Part shown: positions 8,127-17,135 of the stretch, one piece after another
Position numbering within the stretch: position 1 is the stretch's first letter
Layout of the letters: the number at the start of each line of letters is the position of its first letter
Source of the DNA: Bacteroidales bacterium M6
Lineage (GTDB): Bacteria; Bacteroidota; Bacteroidia; Bacteroidales; Muribaculaceae
Direction of reading: 5' to 3'
Length of the DNA stretch: 57,839 bases
Assembly: GCA_001689485.1 (NCBI GenBank)
Contig: LUJQ01000026.1
Location: 1 to 57,839 of the forward strand
Notes under the pieces: model-generated
Told to the model about the DNA's origin: nothing
What the model saw: the letters and a program-made list of their open reading frames with translations, nothing else
The model's database searches: none
Translations under genes and position numbers: made by a program

Positions 8127-9545
8127 ATGATTGTTGCCATAATCTCAACAAGCGTGATCGCGCTGGGTTTGTTTTTCATATTGCTTTCACAACAAAAAAG
8201 GATTGCAGCTTTGTCGGCCAATGAGGCCCGTCTTGAGGCCAAGGATGCGCAATTGGATGGGAAGGATGCCCTTTTGGCGCAGAGCGAAGCTTTGTTGGCA
8301 CAGAAAGATGTGCGTATCGAACAGGTTGAAGGGCAGTTGCGTGCTGCCGAAATCCAATTGGAAAAGCATCGCGATGCTTTGGACGCCGCGCGGGGTGATG
8401 TTGCGGCTTACTCGGCAGAGCTTGCCGCACTGAAGGAGCGCGTGGCTGTTACGGAAAGTGAACGGGCAAAAAACGAAAAAGCCACTGCTGACCATTTCCG
8501 GAATCTTGCAAATGAGATTTTTGAAACGCAGACTGCACGTTTTAAGGAAAATTCCGAAAAAAGGTTGGAAGAGCTTTTGGCGCCATTCCGCACTAATCTG
8601 GATGATTTTCGAAAAACTGTCAGCAATGCCTATTCAGAGGAGGCCAGGGAACGCTATTCCCTGCAAAACGAAATACGCAACCTGATGGAGCTTAACCGCA
8701 CGATAGGGAAGGAGGCCCAGGATTTGACCCGAGCCTTGAAGGGGGACTCGAAAGTGCAGGGCGACTGGGGTGAAATGATTCTTGAGCGTCTGCTTGAAAT
8801 GTCGGGATTACAAAAAGGGTGTCATTTCGTTACCCAGGCCACAGTGAACCCTGATGGTTCCAAAATCATGGGGGAGGACGGGCGTGCGTTGCGCCCCGAT
8901 GTGGTGGTAAATTATCCCGACGGGCGGTGTGTGGTAATTGATTCTAAGGTGTCGTTGAGTGCATATATCGACTATGTTAATGCCGAGGGGGATGAAACCC
9001 GGTGCTCGGAGGCCGCCAAACGGCATCTGCTTTCGGTGCGGCGTCACATTGCGGAACTGGCCGAAAAACGTTATCAGGATCTGGTTGGTGATAAAAAGCT
9101 TGATTTCGTAATGATGTTTATCCCAAACGAGGGGGCTTATTTCGCCATGATGCGGCTTGAGCCTGGGATTTGGGAGGATGCATATAACAAAAGGGTGTTG
9201 CTTACATCGCCGACCCACCTTATTTCCGTATTGAAGATGCTCGACCAGTTGTGGCGGCAGGATGCTATTAACAAGAATGTGCAGGAAATTGCACGTCTTA
9301 GCGGAACGATGCTGGATAAGTTGGTGAATTTCCTTTCCGATATGGATAATATCGACAAACATCTTGTGGCTGCACAGGCATCGTATGCCCAGGCCCGCAA
9401 ACGTCTTAACGAAGGGAACGGGAATGTGCTTGTCACGGCTCGTAAGATCGTCGCCCTCGGAGCCAAGACCTCGAAGGGTGCCGAAATCCGCAGGATTGCA
9501 CCCGAGGATTTTGCCGACCTCCCGTCAGTCCCGGGAAATGAATAG
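8127..9545 (+). CDS. rmuC: DNA recombination protein RmuC
   Basis: RmuC is a membrane-anchored, nuclease-fold protein that limits inversions at inverted repeats. Its exact biochemistry is not settled. The 472-residue protein has an N-terminal membrane anchor (residues 1-22), a long charged coiled coil (about 25-125, with repeated LxAKDAxL and EALLAQKD units), and the RmuC core. Core motifs visible are GDSKVQGDWGEMILERLLE, RALRPDVVVNYPDGR and VVIDSKVSLSAYIDY, the last being the nuclease-like DSK motif. It is followed 63 bp downstream by the Cof phosphatase in the same direction, so the two may be co-transcribed. Confidence 0.93.
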   Translation: MIVAIISTSVIALGLFFILLSQQKRIAALSANEARLEAKDAQLDGKDALLAQSEALLAQKDVRIEQVEGQLRAAEIQLEKHRDALDAARGDVAAYSAELAALKERVAVTESERAKNEKATADHFRNLANEIFETQTARFKENSEKRLEELLAPFRTNLDDFRKTVSNAYSEEARERYSLQNEIRNLMELNRTIGKEAQDLTRALKGDSKVQGDWGEMILERLLEMSGLQKGCHFVTQATVNPDGSKIMGEDGRALRPDVVVNYPDGRCVVIDSKVSLSAYIDYVNAEGDETRCSEAAKRHLLSVRRHIAELAEKRYQDLVGDKKLDFVMMFIPNEGAYFAMMRLEPGIWEDAYNKRVLLTSPTHLISVLKMLDQLWRQDAINKNVQEIARLSGTMLDKLVNFLSDMDNIDKHLVAAQASYAQARKRLNEGNGNVLVTARKIVALGAKTSKGAEIRRIAPEDFADLPSVPGNE

Positions 9546-9608
9546 TTTTCTGCAAGGGGATGTGCTTGTTAGTATTTTCGGTTGTTCGCTACAAAATGTT
9601 GATTTGGA

Positions 9609-10403
9609 ATGACGATTAAAGCTGTATTTTTTGATATCGACGGCACATTGGTGCCGTTTGGGGAGCATTCTATACCTGAAAATACGCGCATGGCTTTGCG
9701 GCATTTGCGTGATAACGGGATAAGGGTGTTTATTGCAACAGGGCGTCATCCGGCTTGGATTGATAACCTTGGCGATGAGGTATTCGACGGGTATGTGACC
9801 ACTAACGGCGCATTATGCCTCTTTGGCGACCGTAGTTCCGAAATATACCGGAGGGAAATCGACCGTGACGACCTTAGGCGGTTAATACCGTTTGCCCATA
9901 ACCATGACATCCCGTTTGTGGTTGTGCCGGTTGACGGGGATATTTTTACCACAGGGGTGAATGATAATTTCATCGAGGCATCGAAATTGCTTAATATTCC
10001 CTATGTGCCTCACCGGCCTGTCGAGGAGGTTTTGAATATCCCAGTAGTCCAGATGATGGCATTTGCTTCCAATGCGGAGATTGAGCGAAGCGGCTTGTTC
10101 CGACAGGTGTTACACGGATGCGAACCAACAAGCTGGAGTCCGTTGTTTTCTGACATTGTGCCTAAGGGTAGTGACAAAAGCGTTGGTATCGACCATATGA
10201 TTGATTGTTTCGGAATATCGTTGTCAGAAACAATGGCTTTCGGCGACGGGGATAACGACATCGGCATGTTGAAGCATGTGGCATGCGGGGTGGCAATGGG
10301 GAATGCTGCGGCTTCGGTTAAGGCTGTTGCCGATTTCGTGACTCTTCCGGTTGATTACGACGGGGTGGGAAATGCTTTGCGCCATTTCGGACTTATTTAT
10401 TAA
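9609..10403 (+). CDS. Cof-type HAD-IIB family phosphatase
   Basis: Haloacid-dehalogenase superfamily phosphatase of the Cof/YidA type, 264 residues, which hydrolyses small phosphorylated metabolites in the cytosol. Motif I is FFDIDGTLVPFG (nucleophile Asp9 and Asp11), motif II is FIATGRHP with the catalytic Thr, and motif IV is GDGDNDIGML near residue 217. The alpha/beta cap lies between motifs II and III, as in subclass IIB. The substrate cannot be told from sequence. It follows rmuC and is closed by a long perfect hairpin. Confidence 0.92.
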   Translation: MTIKAVFFDIDGTLVPFGEHSIPENTRMALRHLRDNGIRVFIATGRHPAWIDNLGDEVFDGYVTTNGALCLFGDRSSEIYRREIDRDDLRRLIPFAHNHDIPFVVVPVDGDIFTTGVNDNFIEASKLLNIPYVPHRPVEEVLNIPVVQMMAFASNAEIERSGLFRQVLHGCEPTSWSPLFSDIVPKGSDKSVGIDHMIDCFGISLSETMAFGDGDNDIGMLKHVACGVAMGNAAASVKAVADFVTLPVDYDGVGNALRHFGLIY

Positions 10404-10423
10404 TATGCAGGCGCCGATCTGAT

Positions 10424-10483
10424 AAGGAATTACAAACCGACGGCGACGCGTGAGAACGCGTCGCCGTCGGTTTGTAATTCCTT
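10424..10483. terminator. Perfect 27-bp hairpin between convergent genes
   Basis: Arms 10424-10450 and 10457-10483 are exact reverse complements over 27 nt with a 6-nt loop (TGAGAA). The inner part is very GC-rich (CGGCGACGCG). It lies between the Cof phosphatase and the DUF5723 gene, which converge on it, so it probably ends both transcripts. There is no T-run on either side, so it would be a stem-only terminator or a barrier against antisense read-through. Confidence 0.8.
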
Positions 10484-10499
10484 AGAATCGGTTGGGACA

Positions 10500-11942
10500 T
10501 CAGGCTTTTTTGCCGAATGTGATGCTCATGCCGAGATTCAGCTGCATTGTTGCTTTACCCACGGGAATACCTTGTGGAGTGATATTGAAGAACTGGTGGT
10601 CGGAACCGATAAAGAATGTGTAGCCGCTTGGGTGGAAATTCAACATCCATCCCAATGACGAGCCGAAGGTGGATGCGGCATAATTCACCGACATATCAAA
10701 CCATTTGGTAGGGTTGTAGTTGGCTGAGAAACGTCCCTCAGTCCATGAGAAGCACCCTGCGAAACGCTGTGTGAAGAGGAAGCCGCCGGTAAGCTTGTTG
10801 TAGAACGGCATGCGGTATTCGGCTCCGAGCGAGAACGTGGCTGCGAGGGCTGCCGTTCTTGAACCTCCATTTGATTCGATTTGGAAGTTCGCGCAATCTT
10901 TTAATCCGTCCCACATGTCGTCGAGCTGCTGGTCGAGCTTGTTATCATCGAAGTCGGGCTGGTCATCATCAAGCGCGATATTGTGGAATCCGTCGAAACT
11001 CCAAGTCGTGTTAGGGGTAGCGGCATGGGTGTTATTGTTCCAGTTGATAAAGCCAAGGTCGAGCAGGGCGGCAGAGAGGGTCAGGCCGTCGACAAACTTG
11101 TGCATATCGTATGTGGCACCGAGGTCAAACGCCATACCGAAACCGGAGAGACCGAAATTGTCGTAATTGATTCCGTCATAATCAATCTGATTATATTCGG
11201 CTGGTTTGTCAAGGTCTTTTCCTGATTCATAATTGGTGGGTACGCGCAGGCCGCTGCCGGCTGCGATGTTGAGTTGCCCTTCAGCCTGTACCTGCCATTT
11301 GTCGTAACCCATGGCAACGCTCATGTTTTTAATGTGGGCATCGGCGTTTCCGGCTCCTATCAGGAACTTGACCTTGCCGCCGACATTGAGTTCGTCGGTG
11401 ATTTTGCGCTGGTGTCCCAGGGCTATTTCGGCATAGGCATTTGCGTTGATTCGGATGTCGCTGAAATCATAACGTGTGTCAGGCCCGGTCTGGCCAAGCT
11501 TCATGAAACGGAGAAGGTCTTTCGGCAGGTTTACTCCCACATCGCTGCGCACCGACAGGGTTACAGTGTTATACCCGTTGAAAGCCCTGAATCCGCCTGA
11601 AAGGAGTGCGAGGTTTATGTTTGCTGTTATTTTGTTGTTGTTTTTCAGTTTCCCGATAAATTCGTCGGCACCTACCGTTGAATTCATGAAAGTGGTGAGA
11701 TCGCCGTTTGGCATTTTGTATAAAAAGGTGTTTACACCTACGTTCGACATCAGGCCGACCCCGAAGTTGCCTAGTGCGGGTACCGACACATAGTTCTGCT
11801 CGGGTGCGAAAGCCGGGTTAAGTTGATGGCGGAAGTTGTAGCCTTCAAGGAAATAACCCGAACGGCTGGCTTCCTGTGCATTCAGACCGAATGCCCCGAA
11901 GGCGATTGCGGCAGCAAATATATATTTGTTTATGTTGTCCAT
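10500..11942 (-). CDS. DUF5723-type outer-membrane beta-barrel protein
   Basis: A 480-residue protein with a signal peptide (MDNINKYIFAAAIAFGAFG, cleavage after LNAQ), then YNFRHQLNPAFAPEQNYVSVP and many amphipathic strands, ending in the barrel-like LNLGMSITFG. The sequence resembles the Bacteroidales DUF5723 family, a PorV-like barrel group of unknown function. I start at the ATG 11940-11942. A longer frame runs up to a TTG at 12032 but adds a charged 30-residue tail in front of an otherwise perfect signal peptide. It follows the lipoprotein gene with an 86-bp gap, suggesting a two-gene operon whose products act together in the outer membrane. Confidence 0.82.
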   Translation of the reverse strand: MDNINKYIFAAAIAFGAFGLNAQEASRSGYFLEGYNFRHQLNPAFAPEQNYVSVPALGNFGVGLMSNVGVNTFLYKMPNGDLTTFMNSTVGADEFIGKLKNNNKITANINLALLSGGFRAFNGYNTVTLSVRSDVGVNLPKDLLRFMKLGQTGPDTRYDFSDIRINANAYAEIALGHQRKITDELNVGGKVKFLIGAGNADAHIKNMSVAMGYDKWQVQAEGQLNIAAGSGLRVPTNYESGKDLDKPAEYNQIDYDGINYDNFGLSGFGMAFDLGATYDMHKFVDGLTLSAALLDLGFINWNNNTHAATPNTTWSFDGFHNIALDDDQPDFDDNKLDQQLDDMWDGLKDCANFQIESNGGSRTAALAATFSLGAEYRMPFYNKLTGGFLFTQRFAGCFSWTEGRFSANYNPTKWFDMSVNYAASTFGSSLGWMLNFHPSGYTFFIGSDHQFFNITPQGIPVGKATMQLNLGMSITFGKKA

Positions 11943-12028
11943 TGGTTTTGAAAATGTGAAATTGGGAACAGTATTGGCTGATATTCCCGTGATTGGTACT
12001 TTCTTGTCTGGTTTAACCCATTTCAATA

Positions 12029-13849
12029 TCAATCATTGAGGTCGATGGTTACACCTCCCGAAATAGAGATACGTATCTCTGTGAAACGCAACGCCTGTGC
12101 CTCGTTGAGGGCTTGTCCGGCGCAGGCTGCATCGGAACTGGCCTCGAAACGGATTCTGATGCCGTCAAGGTTCTTGAGGTTCGGGCCTGTGGATTTGAGA
12201 ACAGCTTTAAGGGTGCTGTTGGTGGGTTGTGTCAGCGAACCGGCTTTTGCTATGCCGTCGATGGTTGCTGTAACATCGTTTATTACCTGGCCGTCGGAGT
12301 CGAGCGCATCAATGATTGGCTTCATGTTGAGCGGGGCCGTATTGGATACGTTGAGGCTGATATTAACCCGGTCGAAGTTGTATTTTTCCAAATCCTCTCC
12401 CCAGTCTTCATCGGTAGTCTCATAGGTGAATTTAAGGTTTTCACCAAAGGCCAATGGTATCACGGCGTCGTAAGATGCGTTGAATGCATACACATGAGGA
12501 TGGTTTTCTTCGTTAAGGGCGATAGTCACCTCCTTGCTTTGGTCGGCCTTTGCATCGATGTCTGTAATCTCGATTTTGTCCGGCACGGTTACAAGCAGGT
12601 CGCTCAACGTGGGTACGGTGATTATTTTCAGATTGTCGCCCACGGCGTTTCCTGTGCGGCATACGCAGATATTTGTAGTTGCATTTGCATCGACATAGAT
12701 AGGTGTGGTTCCGTAGTTTGCCCCAATACCTACGGTATGGAGGTTGCCACCGTTATCGTGTGCCGTTATCTTGGCGTTGATTGTTACAGGAACAGGCGAT
12801 GTGTTCTCGACTGTGAAGTAGAGCTGCGGGTTTTCTACATCAAGATTGTTGCCTGGTTCCGACAGGAAATCGGGCACATCGGTGATGTTGAACGATGTCG
12901 GGTTGATGGTGATGTCCGGGTCGACGGTTCCTCTTACTTCAAGGATTTTAGCCATCGGGATTGCTGTTTCGGTAACCAGCTCAAGGTTGGCTACCCCTGA
13001 TGTGATATGCTCCGTCGCTATGGCTATCTGGCCGTTGAACACAATGTCTGAATCCAAAAGGAAATGTCCTGGAGCATCCGGATAGGAGGTCAATCCCTGT
13101 CCGGCAGGGAGATTGGCAAGGTCGAATGCCGGCACATTGAGCCTTATCTGAAGATTTTTGCCCGATTTGGAAACAGTTTTGTCATTGGTGAATTCGAGAG
13201 TATGGTCATTGGCCATATGTGCGAACGACCGTGTTGCGTCATCGGCGATTTCCACTTTCCATGATTCGTCAAACTTGATTACTGTACCTTTTTTGATAAT
13301 GGCGTTACCATTGAAATCATCGGAATTATAGTGTACCGATAAGATCATTTCGCAGTCAGTGCCAATCCATGTGAGGGTTCTGATGTCAGGCGTCACATTT
13401 TTGTCGCTGATACTGGTGGTCGTGACGATATTGCCGGTGTTTACGGCTATTTCCGGCATCCCTGCCACTACGACGAATGGGTCAAGCATGGTTTTGACGG
13501 TGCTGCCGGTGATGTCGCTAAGGTTGACGGCATCAATGCTGACAGTCGATTCTGACGGGTCGCCGGTCTGTGTGAGTACATAGTCACCTTTGTTTAGACC
13601 ATATTGCCCTTGTGTTTCAACTGGCTTGATTGAACTGTTTTCGGGGTCAAGGTCGAGAATTTGAGCCATTGTGTAGACATCGGTCGAGCTGGTCGGTAGG
13701 GTGAGTTCGTTACCTCCCAGTGTCACTGTCAAGTCAATGTCCTTACTGAGGTCATAGTCGTGGTCGACGCAGGCTGTAAGCATGGCCGTCCCTGCTACCG
13801 CGCACATCAATTGCGCGGCATGTTTTTTCCTGAATACGGGATTAAGCAT
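12029..13849 (-). CDS. Large surface-type lipoprotein of unknown function
   Basis: 606 residues with a lipobox LTAC (Cys27) directly followed by VDHDYD. Acidic residues just after the lipidated Cys are what Bacteroidota use as a surface-export signal. The rest is beta-rich, with immunoglobulin-like patches (for example PQLYFTVENTSPVPVTINAK and DRVNISLNVSNTAPLNMKPI) and a C-terminus ISISGGVTIDLND. No catalytic motif is seen. I do not recognise a named family beyond Bacteroidales hypothetical lipoproteins. It precedes the DUF5723 gene in the same direction, so a partnership at the outer membrane is a reasonable guess, not a demonstrated one. Confidence 0.8.
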   Translation of the reverse strand: MLNPVFRKKHAAQLMCAVAGTAMLTACVDHDYDLSKDIDLTVTLGGNELTLPTSSTDVYTMAQILDLDPENSSIKPVETQGQYGLNKGDYVLTQTGDPSESTVSIDAVNLSDITGSTVKTMLDPFVVVAGMPEIAVNTGNIVTTTSISDKNVTPDIRTLTWIGTDCEMILSVHYNSDDFNGNAIIKKGTVIKFDESWKVEIADDATRSFAHMANDHTLEFTNDKTVSKSGKNLQIRLNVPAFDLANLPAGQGLTSYPDAPGHFLLDSDIVFNGQIAIATEHITSGVANLELVTETAIPMAKILEVRGTVDPDITINPTSFNITDVPDFLSEPGNNLDVENPQLYFTVENTSPVPVTINAKITAHDNGGNLHTVGIGANYGTTPIYVDANATTNICVCRTGNAVGDNLKIITVPTLSDLLVTVPDKIEITDIDAKADQSKEVTIALNEENHPHVYAFNASYDAVIPLAFGENLKFTYETTDEDWGEDLEKYNFDRVNISLNVSNTAPLNMKPIIDALDSDGQVINDVTATIDGIAKAGSLTQPTNSTLKAVLKSTGPNLKNLDGIRIRFEASSDAACAGQALNEAQALRFTEIRISISGGVTIDLND

Positions 13850-14017
13850 AAATGTGATTATGTAGTTATTGAATTGTGTTCAGTAATCCTAATTTTTTGA
13901 TTAATGATACAAGGTGGTTATATTTTCTCATAGTTTTGGCTATGATAAGATGAGAGATTAAAGGCAAGAGAGGATGGTTTTCATATATCTCTTATGTGTG
14001 ATTTTCTTTTCACGATG

Positions 14018-14025
14018 CAAAATTA
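14018..14025 (-). promoter_or_regulatory. -7 box for the lipoprotein-DUF5723 pair
   Basis: TAATTTTG on the minus strand, 169 bp from the lipoprotein ATG. No convincing -33 box. The intervening leader carries a small hairpin at 13928-13945 (TCATAG/CTATGA). Confidence 0.4.
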
Positions 14026-14095
14026 GTATAATTTACATGAAATATTGCGTGTGAGCTGTTAAAATCCGTTTATGGTGATGGCTGCTGCATATCGT

Positions 14096-14590
14096 TTAAT
14101 CATTCCACAACGAGATATTGCCTATGGCAATAGACTTTGCAACATCAATCAGCCGTTGGTTGGATGATCCACGGAAACGTAGTGATGTATCGCGTTCGGA
14201 TAATTGAAACGGGCCGTCGACAATGACATCGCACCGGCGCAATGCTTCCTGCATTTCGGCATCATCCATCAGCTGGCTGAATGTGAAACCGGTATAACAC
14301 CATATGGAATATCCTTTGGCGTGCAGATGGTCGGCCAGTTCAGCTATTGCACGAGGCTGGTACATGGGGTCACCTCCTGTAAATGTGACGTTGAACCCGT
14401 TCTCCTCTACTATTTCCATTATTTGGCCGATAGTCATGTCACGTCCTGCGTCAAATGGCCATGATTGGGGGTTGTGGCATCCTGCGCATCGGTGTGAACA
14501 TCCTGCGAAATATATTGATGTACGAAGTCCGGGCCCGTCGACCGACGTGCCCGGAACAATATCCATCACCCTCAAAGTGGTTGTGTTCAT
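14096..14590 (-). CDS. nrdG: Anaerobic ribonucleotide reductase activase
   Basis: Radical SAM enzyme that installs the glycyl radical on NrdD. The 4Fe-4S motif CSHRCAGC uses Cys31, Cys35 and Cys38 (spacing CX3CX2C). GGDPMYQP further on is the SAM-binding GGEP-like motif. At 164 residues it has the usual compact length. It lies 96 bp downstream of nrdD in the same direction and is surely expressed with it. Start is the ATG 14588-14590. Confidence 0.96.
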   Translation of the reverse strand: MNTTTLRVMDIVPGTSVDGPGLRTSIYFAGCSHRCAGCHNPQSWPFDAGRDMTIGQIMEIVEENGFNVTFTGGDPMYQPRAIAELADHLHAKGYSIWCYTGFTFSQLMDDAEMQEALRRCDVIVDGPFQLSERDTSLRFRGSSNQRLIDVAKSIAIGNISLWND

Positions 14591-14633
14591 GCTATTCAGA
14601 TAACAGTTCTTATATATAATAATTGCTTATTGA

Positions 14634-14682
14634 TAACTTCTTGACAACTTCCGACTTCCCGCTTATAACTTATAACTTGCAC
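14634..14682. repeat. Degenerate heptad repeat between nrdD and nrdG
   Basis: Contains CTTATAA twice in tandem (14662-14675), flanked by looser CTT-led units of 7-8 bp (ACTTCTTGACAACTTCCGAC). It has the same register and base composition as the array at 36-106 and also lies just past a minus-strand gene end. Confidence 0.5.
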
Positions 14683-14686
14683 TTTC

Positions 14687-16894
14687 TTACCCATGCACCA
14701 CACGGTCGGATAATTCGGCGAGTTTGGCCGAATTCCAGCGGTCGGTTGTACCCACAAGGTATCCGGTTATACGTTGCAGCTTGTCAATCTGGTTGCTGCC
14801 ACATTTGGGACATGTGTCGAGGTTTTCTTGTGCATCCTCATAACCGCAATTCATGCAGCGGTTGCGGTTATGGTTGACAGAACAATAGCCGATATTATAG
14901 GTGTCCATGAGGTCTACGATGTCGGAGATGGCCTGTGGGTTGTGCGTGGCATCTCCATCTATTTCCACATAGAAAATATGGCCTCCTCCCGTGAGCTTGT
15001 GATAAGGGCCTTCTATTTTTGCCTTATGGCGTGGCGAGCATTTGTAGTACACCGGCACATGGTTGGAATTGGTATAATATATCTTGTCGGTAATGCCCGG
15101 GATTTCACCGAAGCTCTTGCGGTCCTTGGCTGTGAATTTGCCCGACAACCCTTCGGCGGGGGTGGCAAGTACTGAAAAATTGTGATTGTAGCGTTCTGAA
15201 AATTCGTTTACGCGTGAACGCATGTGTGACACGATGCGTAATCCGAGCTCCTGGGCTTTGTCTGATTCCCCATGATGTTGACCGATAAGTGCCACCAGGC
15301 ATTCAGCCAACCCTATAAATCCGATGCCAAGGGTTCCTTGATTGATAACACTCTCTATTGTGTCGTTAGGCCCTAGGGATTCGGCGCCGTTCCATAGTCG
15401 GGACATCAACAGGGGGAATTGTTTGGCAAGGGCTGTTTTTTGGAAATCATATCGGTCGCATAGCTGCCTGGCTGTGAGTTCCAGAACTTCGTCAAGCTTG
15501 CTGAAGAAGCGTTCTATGCGTTCATCTTCGTTTTTTATCGCCATGCATTCGATGGCGATGCGCACTATGTTGATGGTTGAGAAGCTGATATTGCCACGGC
15601 CGATTGAAGTTTTTAGGCCATAACGGTTTTCGAACACACGTGTGCGGCATCCCATCGTTGCCACCTCGTATTTATATCTTTCGGGGTCATCGGCACGCCA
15701 CATTTCATGTTGGTTGAATGTTGCGTCGAGATTCACGAAATTTGGGAAAAACCGGCGTGCTGTCACCTTGCAGGCCAGTTTGTAGAGATCGTAATTTCTG
15801 TCGCCGGGGAGGTAGTTCACACCTTTTTTCTTTTTCCAGATTTGGATTGGGAAAATGGCTGTCGCGCCGTTACCGACCCCTTCATATGTTGAATTAAGCA
15901 ATTCGCGAATCACGCACCGGCCTTCAGCCGAAGTGTCGGTGCCGTAGTTGATTGAACTGAACACAACCTGGTTGCCACCACGTGAGTGGATGGTGTTCAT
16001 GTTATGGATAAATGCTTCCATCGATTGGTGGACACGGCTCACAGTGCAGTTGATTGCATGCTGAACGGCTCGTTCACGACCGGTCATTCCGTCGAGAGGT
16101 TTCTTTTCAAAATCGTCGATTTCCCTGTGATAAATGTCAGAGAGATCGTTGCCTGTGATTTCTTCGGCCTTTTTCAGTTCCTCGATAAATGACGACCTTA
16201 CGAATGGTGCAAGGTAGAAATCAAATGCCGGGATTGCTTGGCCGCCATGCATTTCGTTTTGGGCTGTTTCAAGCGAGATGCATGCTATCACGCTGGCAGT
16301 CTCGATGCGCTTTGCAGGGCGGGATTCGCCGTGTCCGGCTACGAAGCCATGTCGCAGGATGTTGTCGAGCGGATGCTGGACACAGGTGAGGCTTTTGGTA
16401 GGGTAGTAGTCTTTATCGTGGATATGGAGGTAACCGTGGCGCACGGCATCGCGGGCCTCGGGGGTGAGCAGGTAATCGTCAACGAAAGGCTTGGTGGTTT
16501 CTGATGCGAATTTCATCATCATGCCCGCCGGTGAGTCGGTGTTCATGTTGGCGTTTTCGCGTGTGATGTCATTGCTTTTCGTTTCTATGATTTCAAGGAA
16601 TATATCGCGGGTTTTGGCCCGTCGGGCTATGCTGCGCTGGTCGCGATAGGCAATGTAGCGTTTGGCTACTTCCTTGCGTGGCGATTTCATCAGTTCGAGT
16701 TCGACTCGGTCCTGGATTTCCTCTACCGTCATCTGTTCTTTGCCGGTGATGCCTATGCGGTCGGCGATTTTCTGAATCAGGGCTTCGTCTTCTCCCAGCC
16801 GGGTCTGAAGCATTGCCTTGCGTATGGCTGCTTTGATTTTTTCCTCGTTGTAGCCAACCACGCGGCCGTCGCGTTTCAATACGGTCTGAATCAT
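14687..16894 (-). CDS. nrdD: Anaerobic (class III) ribonucleoside-triphosphate reductase
   Basis: Reduces ribonucleoside triphosphates to deoxy forms without oxygen, using formate and a glycyl radical. An N-terminal ATP-cone (about 1-95, VLKRDGRVVGYNEEKIKAAI) gives allosteric control. The C-terminal zinc site uses Cys680, Cys683, Cys695 and Cys698 (CMNC...CPKC). The glycyl-radical loop is RITGYLVG with the radical expected on Gly711. Catalytic-core signatures CTVSRVHQSMEAFIHNMNTI and GRGNISFSTINI are present. 735 residues is normal for the type. It has a good promoter at 16959-16990. This is the only reductase in the window and implies anaerobic growth. Confidence 0.97.
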   Translation of the reverse strand: MIQTVLKRDGRVVGYNEEKIKAAIRKAMLQTRLGEDEALIQKIADRIGITGKEQMTVEEIQDRVELELMKSPRKEVAKRYIAYRDQRSIARRAKTRDIFLEIIETKSNDITRENANMNTDSPAGMMMKFASETTKPFVDDYLLTPEARDAVRHGYLHIHDKDYYPTKSLTCVQHPLDNILRHGFVAGHGESRPAKRIETASVIACISLETAQNEMHGGQAIPAFDFYLAPFVRSSFIEELKKAEEITGNDLSDIYHREIDDFEKKPLDGMTGRERAVQHAINCTVSRVHQSMEAFIHNMNTIHSRGGNQVVFSSINYGTDTSAEGRCVIRELLNSTYEGVGNGATAIFPIQIWKKKKGVNYLPGDRNYDLYKLACKVTARRFFPNFVNLDATFNQHEMWRADDPERYKYEVATMGCRTRVFENRYGLKTSIGRGNISFSTINIVRIAIECMAIKNEDERIERFFSKLDEVLELTARQLCDRYDFQKTALAKQFPLLMSRLWNGAESLGPNDTIESVINQGTLGIGFIGLAECLVALIGQHHGESDKAQELGLRIVSHMRSRVNEFSERYNHNFSVLATPAEGLSGKFTAKDRKSFGEIPGITDKIYYTNSNHVPVYYKCSPRHKAKIEGPYHKLTGGGHIFYVEIDGDATHNPQAISDIVDLMDTYNIGYCSVNHNRNRCMNCGYEDAQENLDTCPKCGSNQIDKLQRITGYLVGTTDRWNSAKLAELSDRVVHG

Positions 16895-16958
16895 CGCTTG
16901 AGATAAATGTTTTAGGTGTTTGTTTTGTGGTAAGAAGTTGCGTGAAATTTTGCGGTGA

Positions 16959-16990
16959 CAAAGTTAGTCAATACTAATGCATCCAACAAA
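16959..16990 (-). promoter_or_regulatory. Promoter of nrdDG
   Basis: Read on the minus strand: TTTG (16990-16987), 20 bp, then TAACTTTG (16966-16959). This is an exact Bacteroidota consensus. Transcription would start near 16952, 58 bp before the nrdD ATG. The -33 element lies inside the terminator of the upstream phosphoethanolamine transferase gene. Confidence 0.8.
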
Positions 16991-17020
16991 AAAACGCACG
17001 ATTATTTTCATGCGCTTTTT
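16988..17020 (-). terminator. Terminator of the phosphoethanolamine transferase operon
   Basis: On the minus strand AAAAAGCGCATG, an 8-nt loop, then CGTGCG followed by a run of seven T. The stem has one G-T pair in the core and an A/T extension. Its distal end overlaps the -33 box of nrdD. Confidence 0.75.
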
Positions 17021-17135
17021 GTTTTTGGAAAACTTTTTAAATTGATAATTTTGCTATATCGTTAAGATGTAGTGTTTTGCGGTTGCAAAACGGGAAACTT
17101 TGTTTGTGGTAGGCTTTATTATATTTGTAATAATG

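Noticed and set aside
12113..13000. 295-codon open frame on the plus strand
   Set aside because: It lies fully antisense within the lipoprotein gene; composition (Cys- and Val-rich) is what a shadow of GC-rich codons gives, and there is no promoter.
17024..17053. Plus-strand promoter-like TTTG-N18-TAATTTTG downstream of the phosphoethanolamine transferase gene
   Set aside because: Spacer is short (18 bp), and it would drive only antisense RNA into the transferase gene. AT-rich gaps yield such matches by chance.
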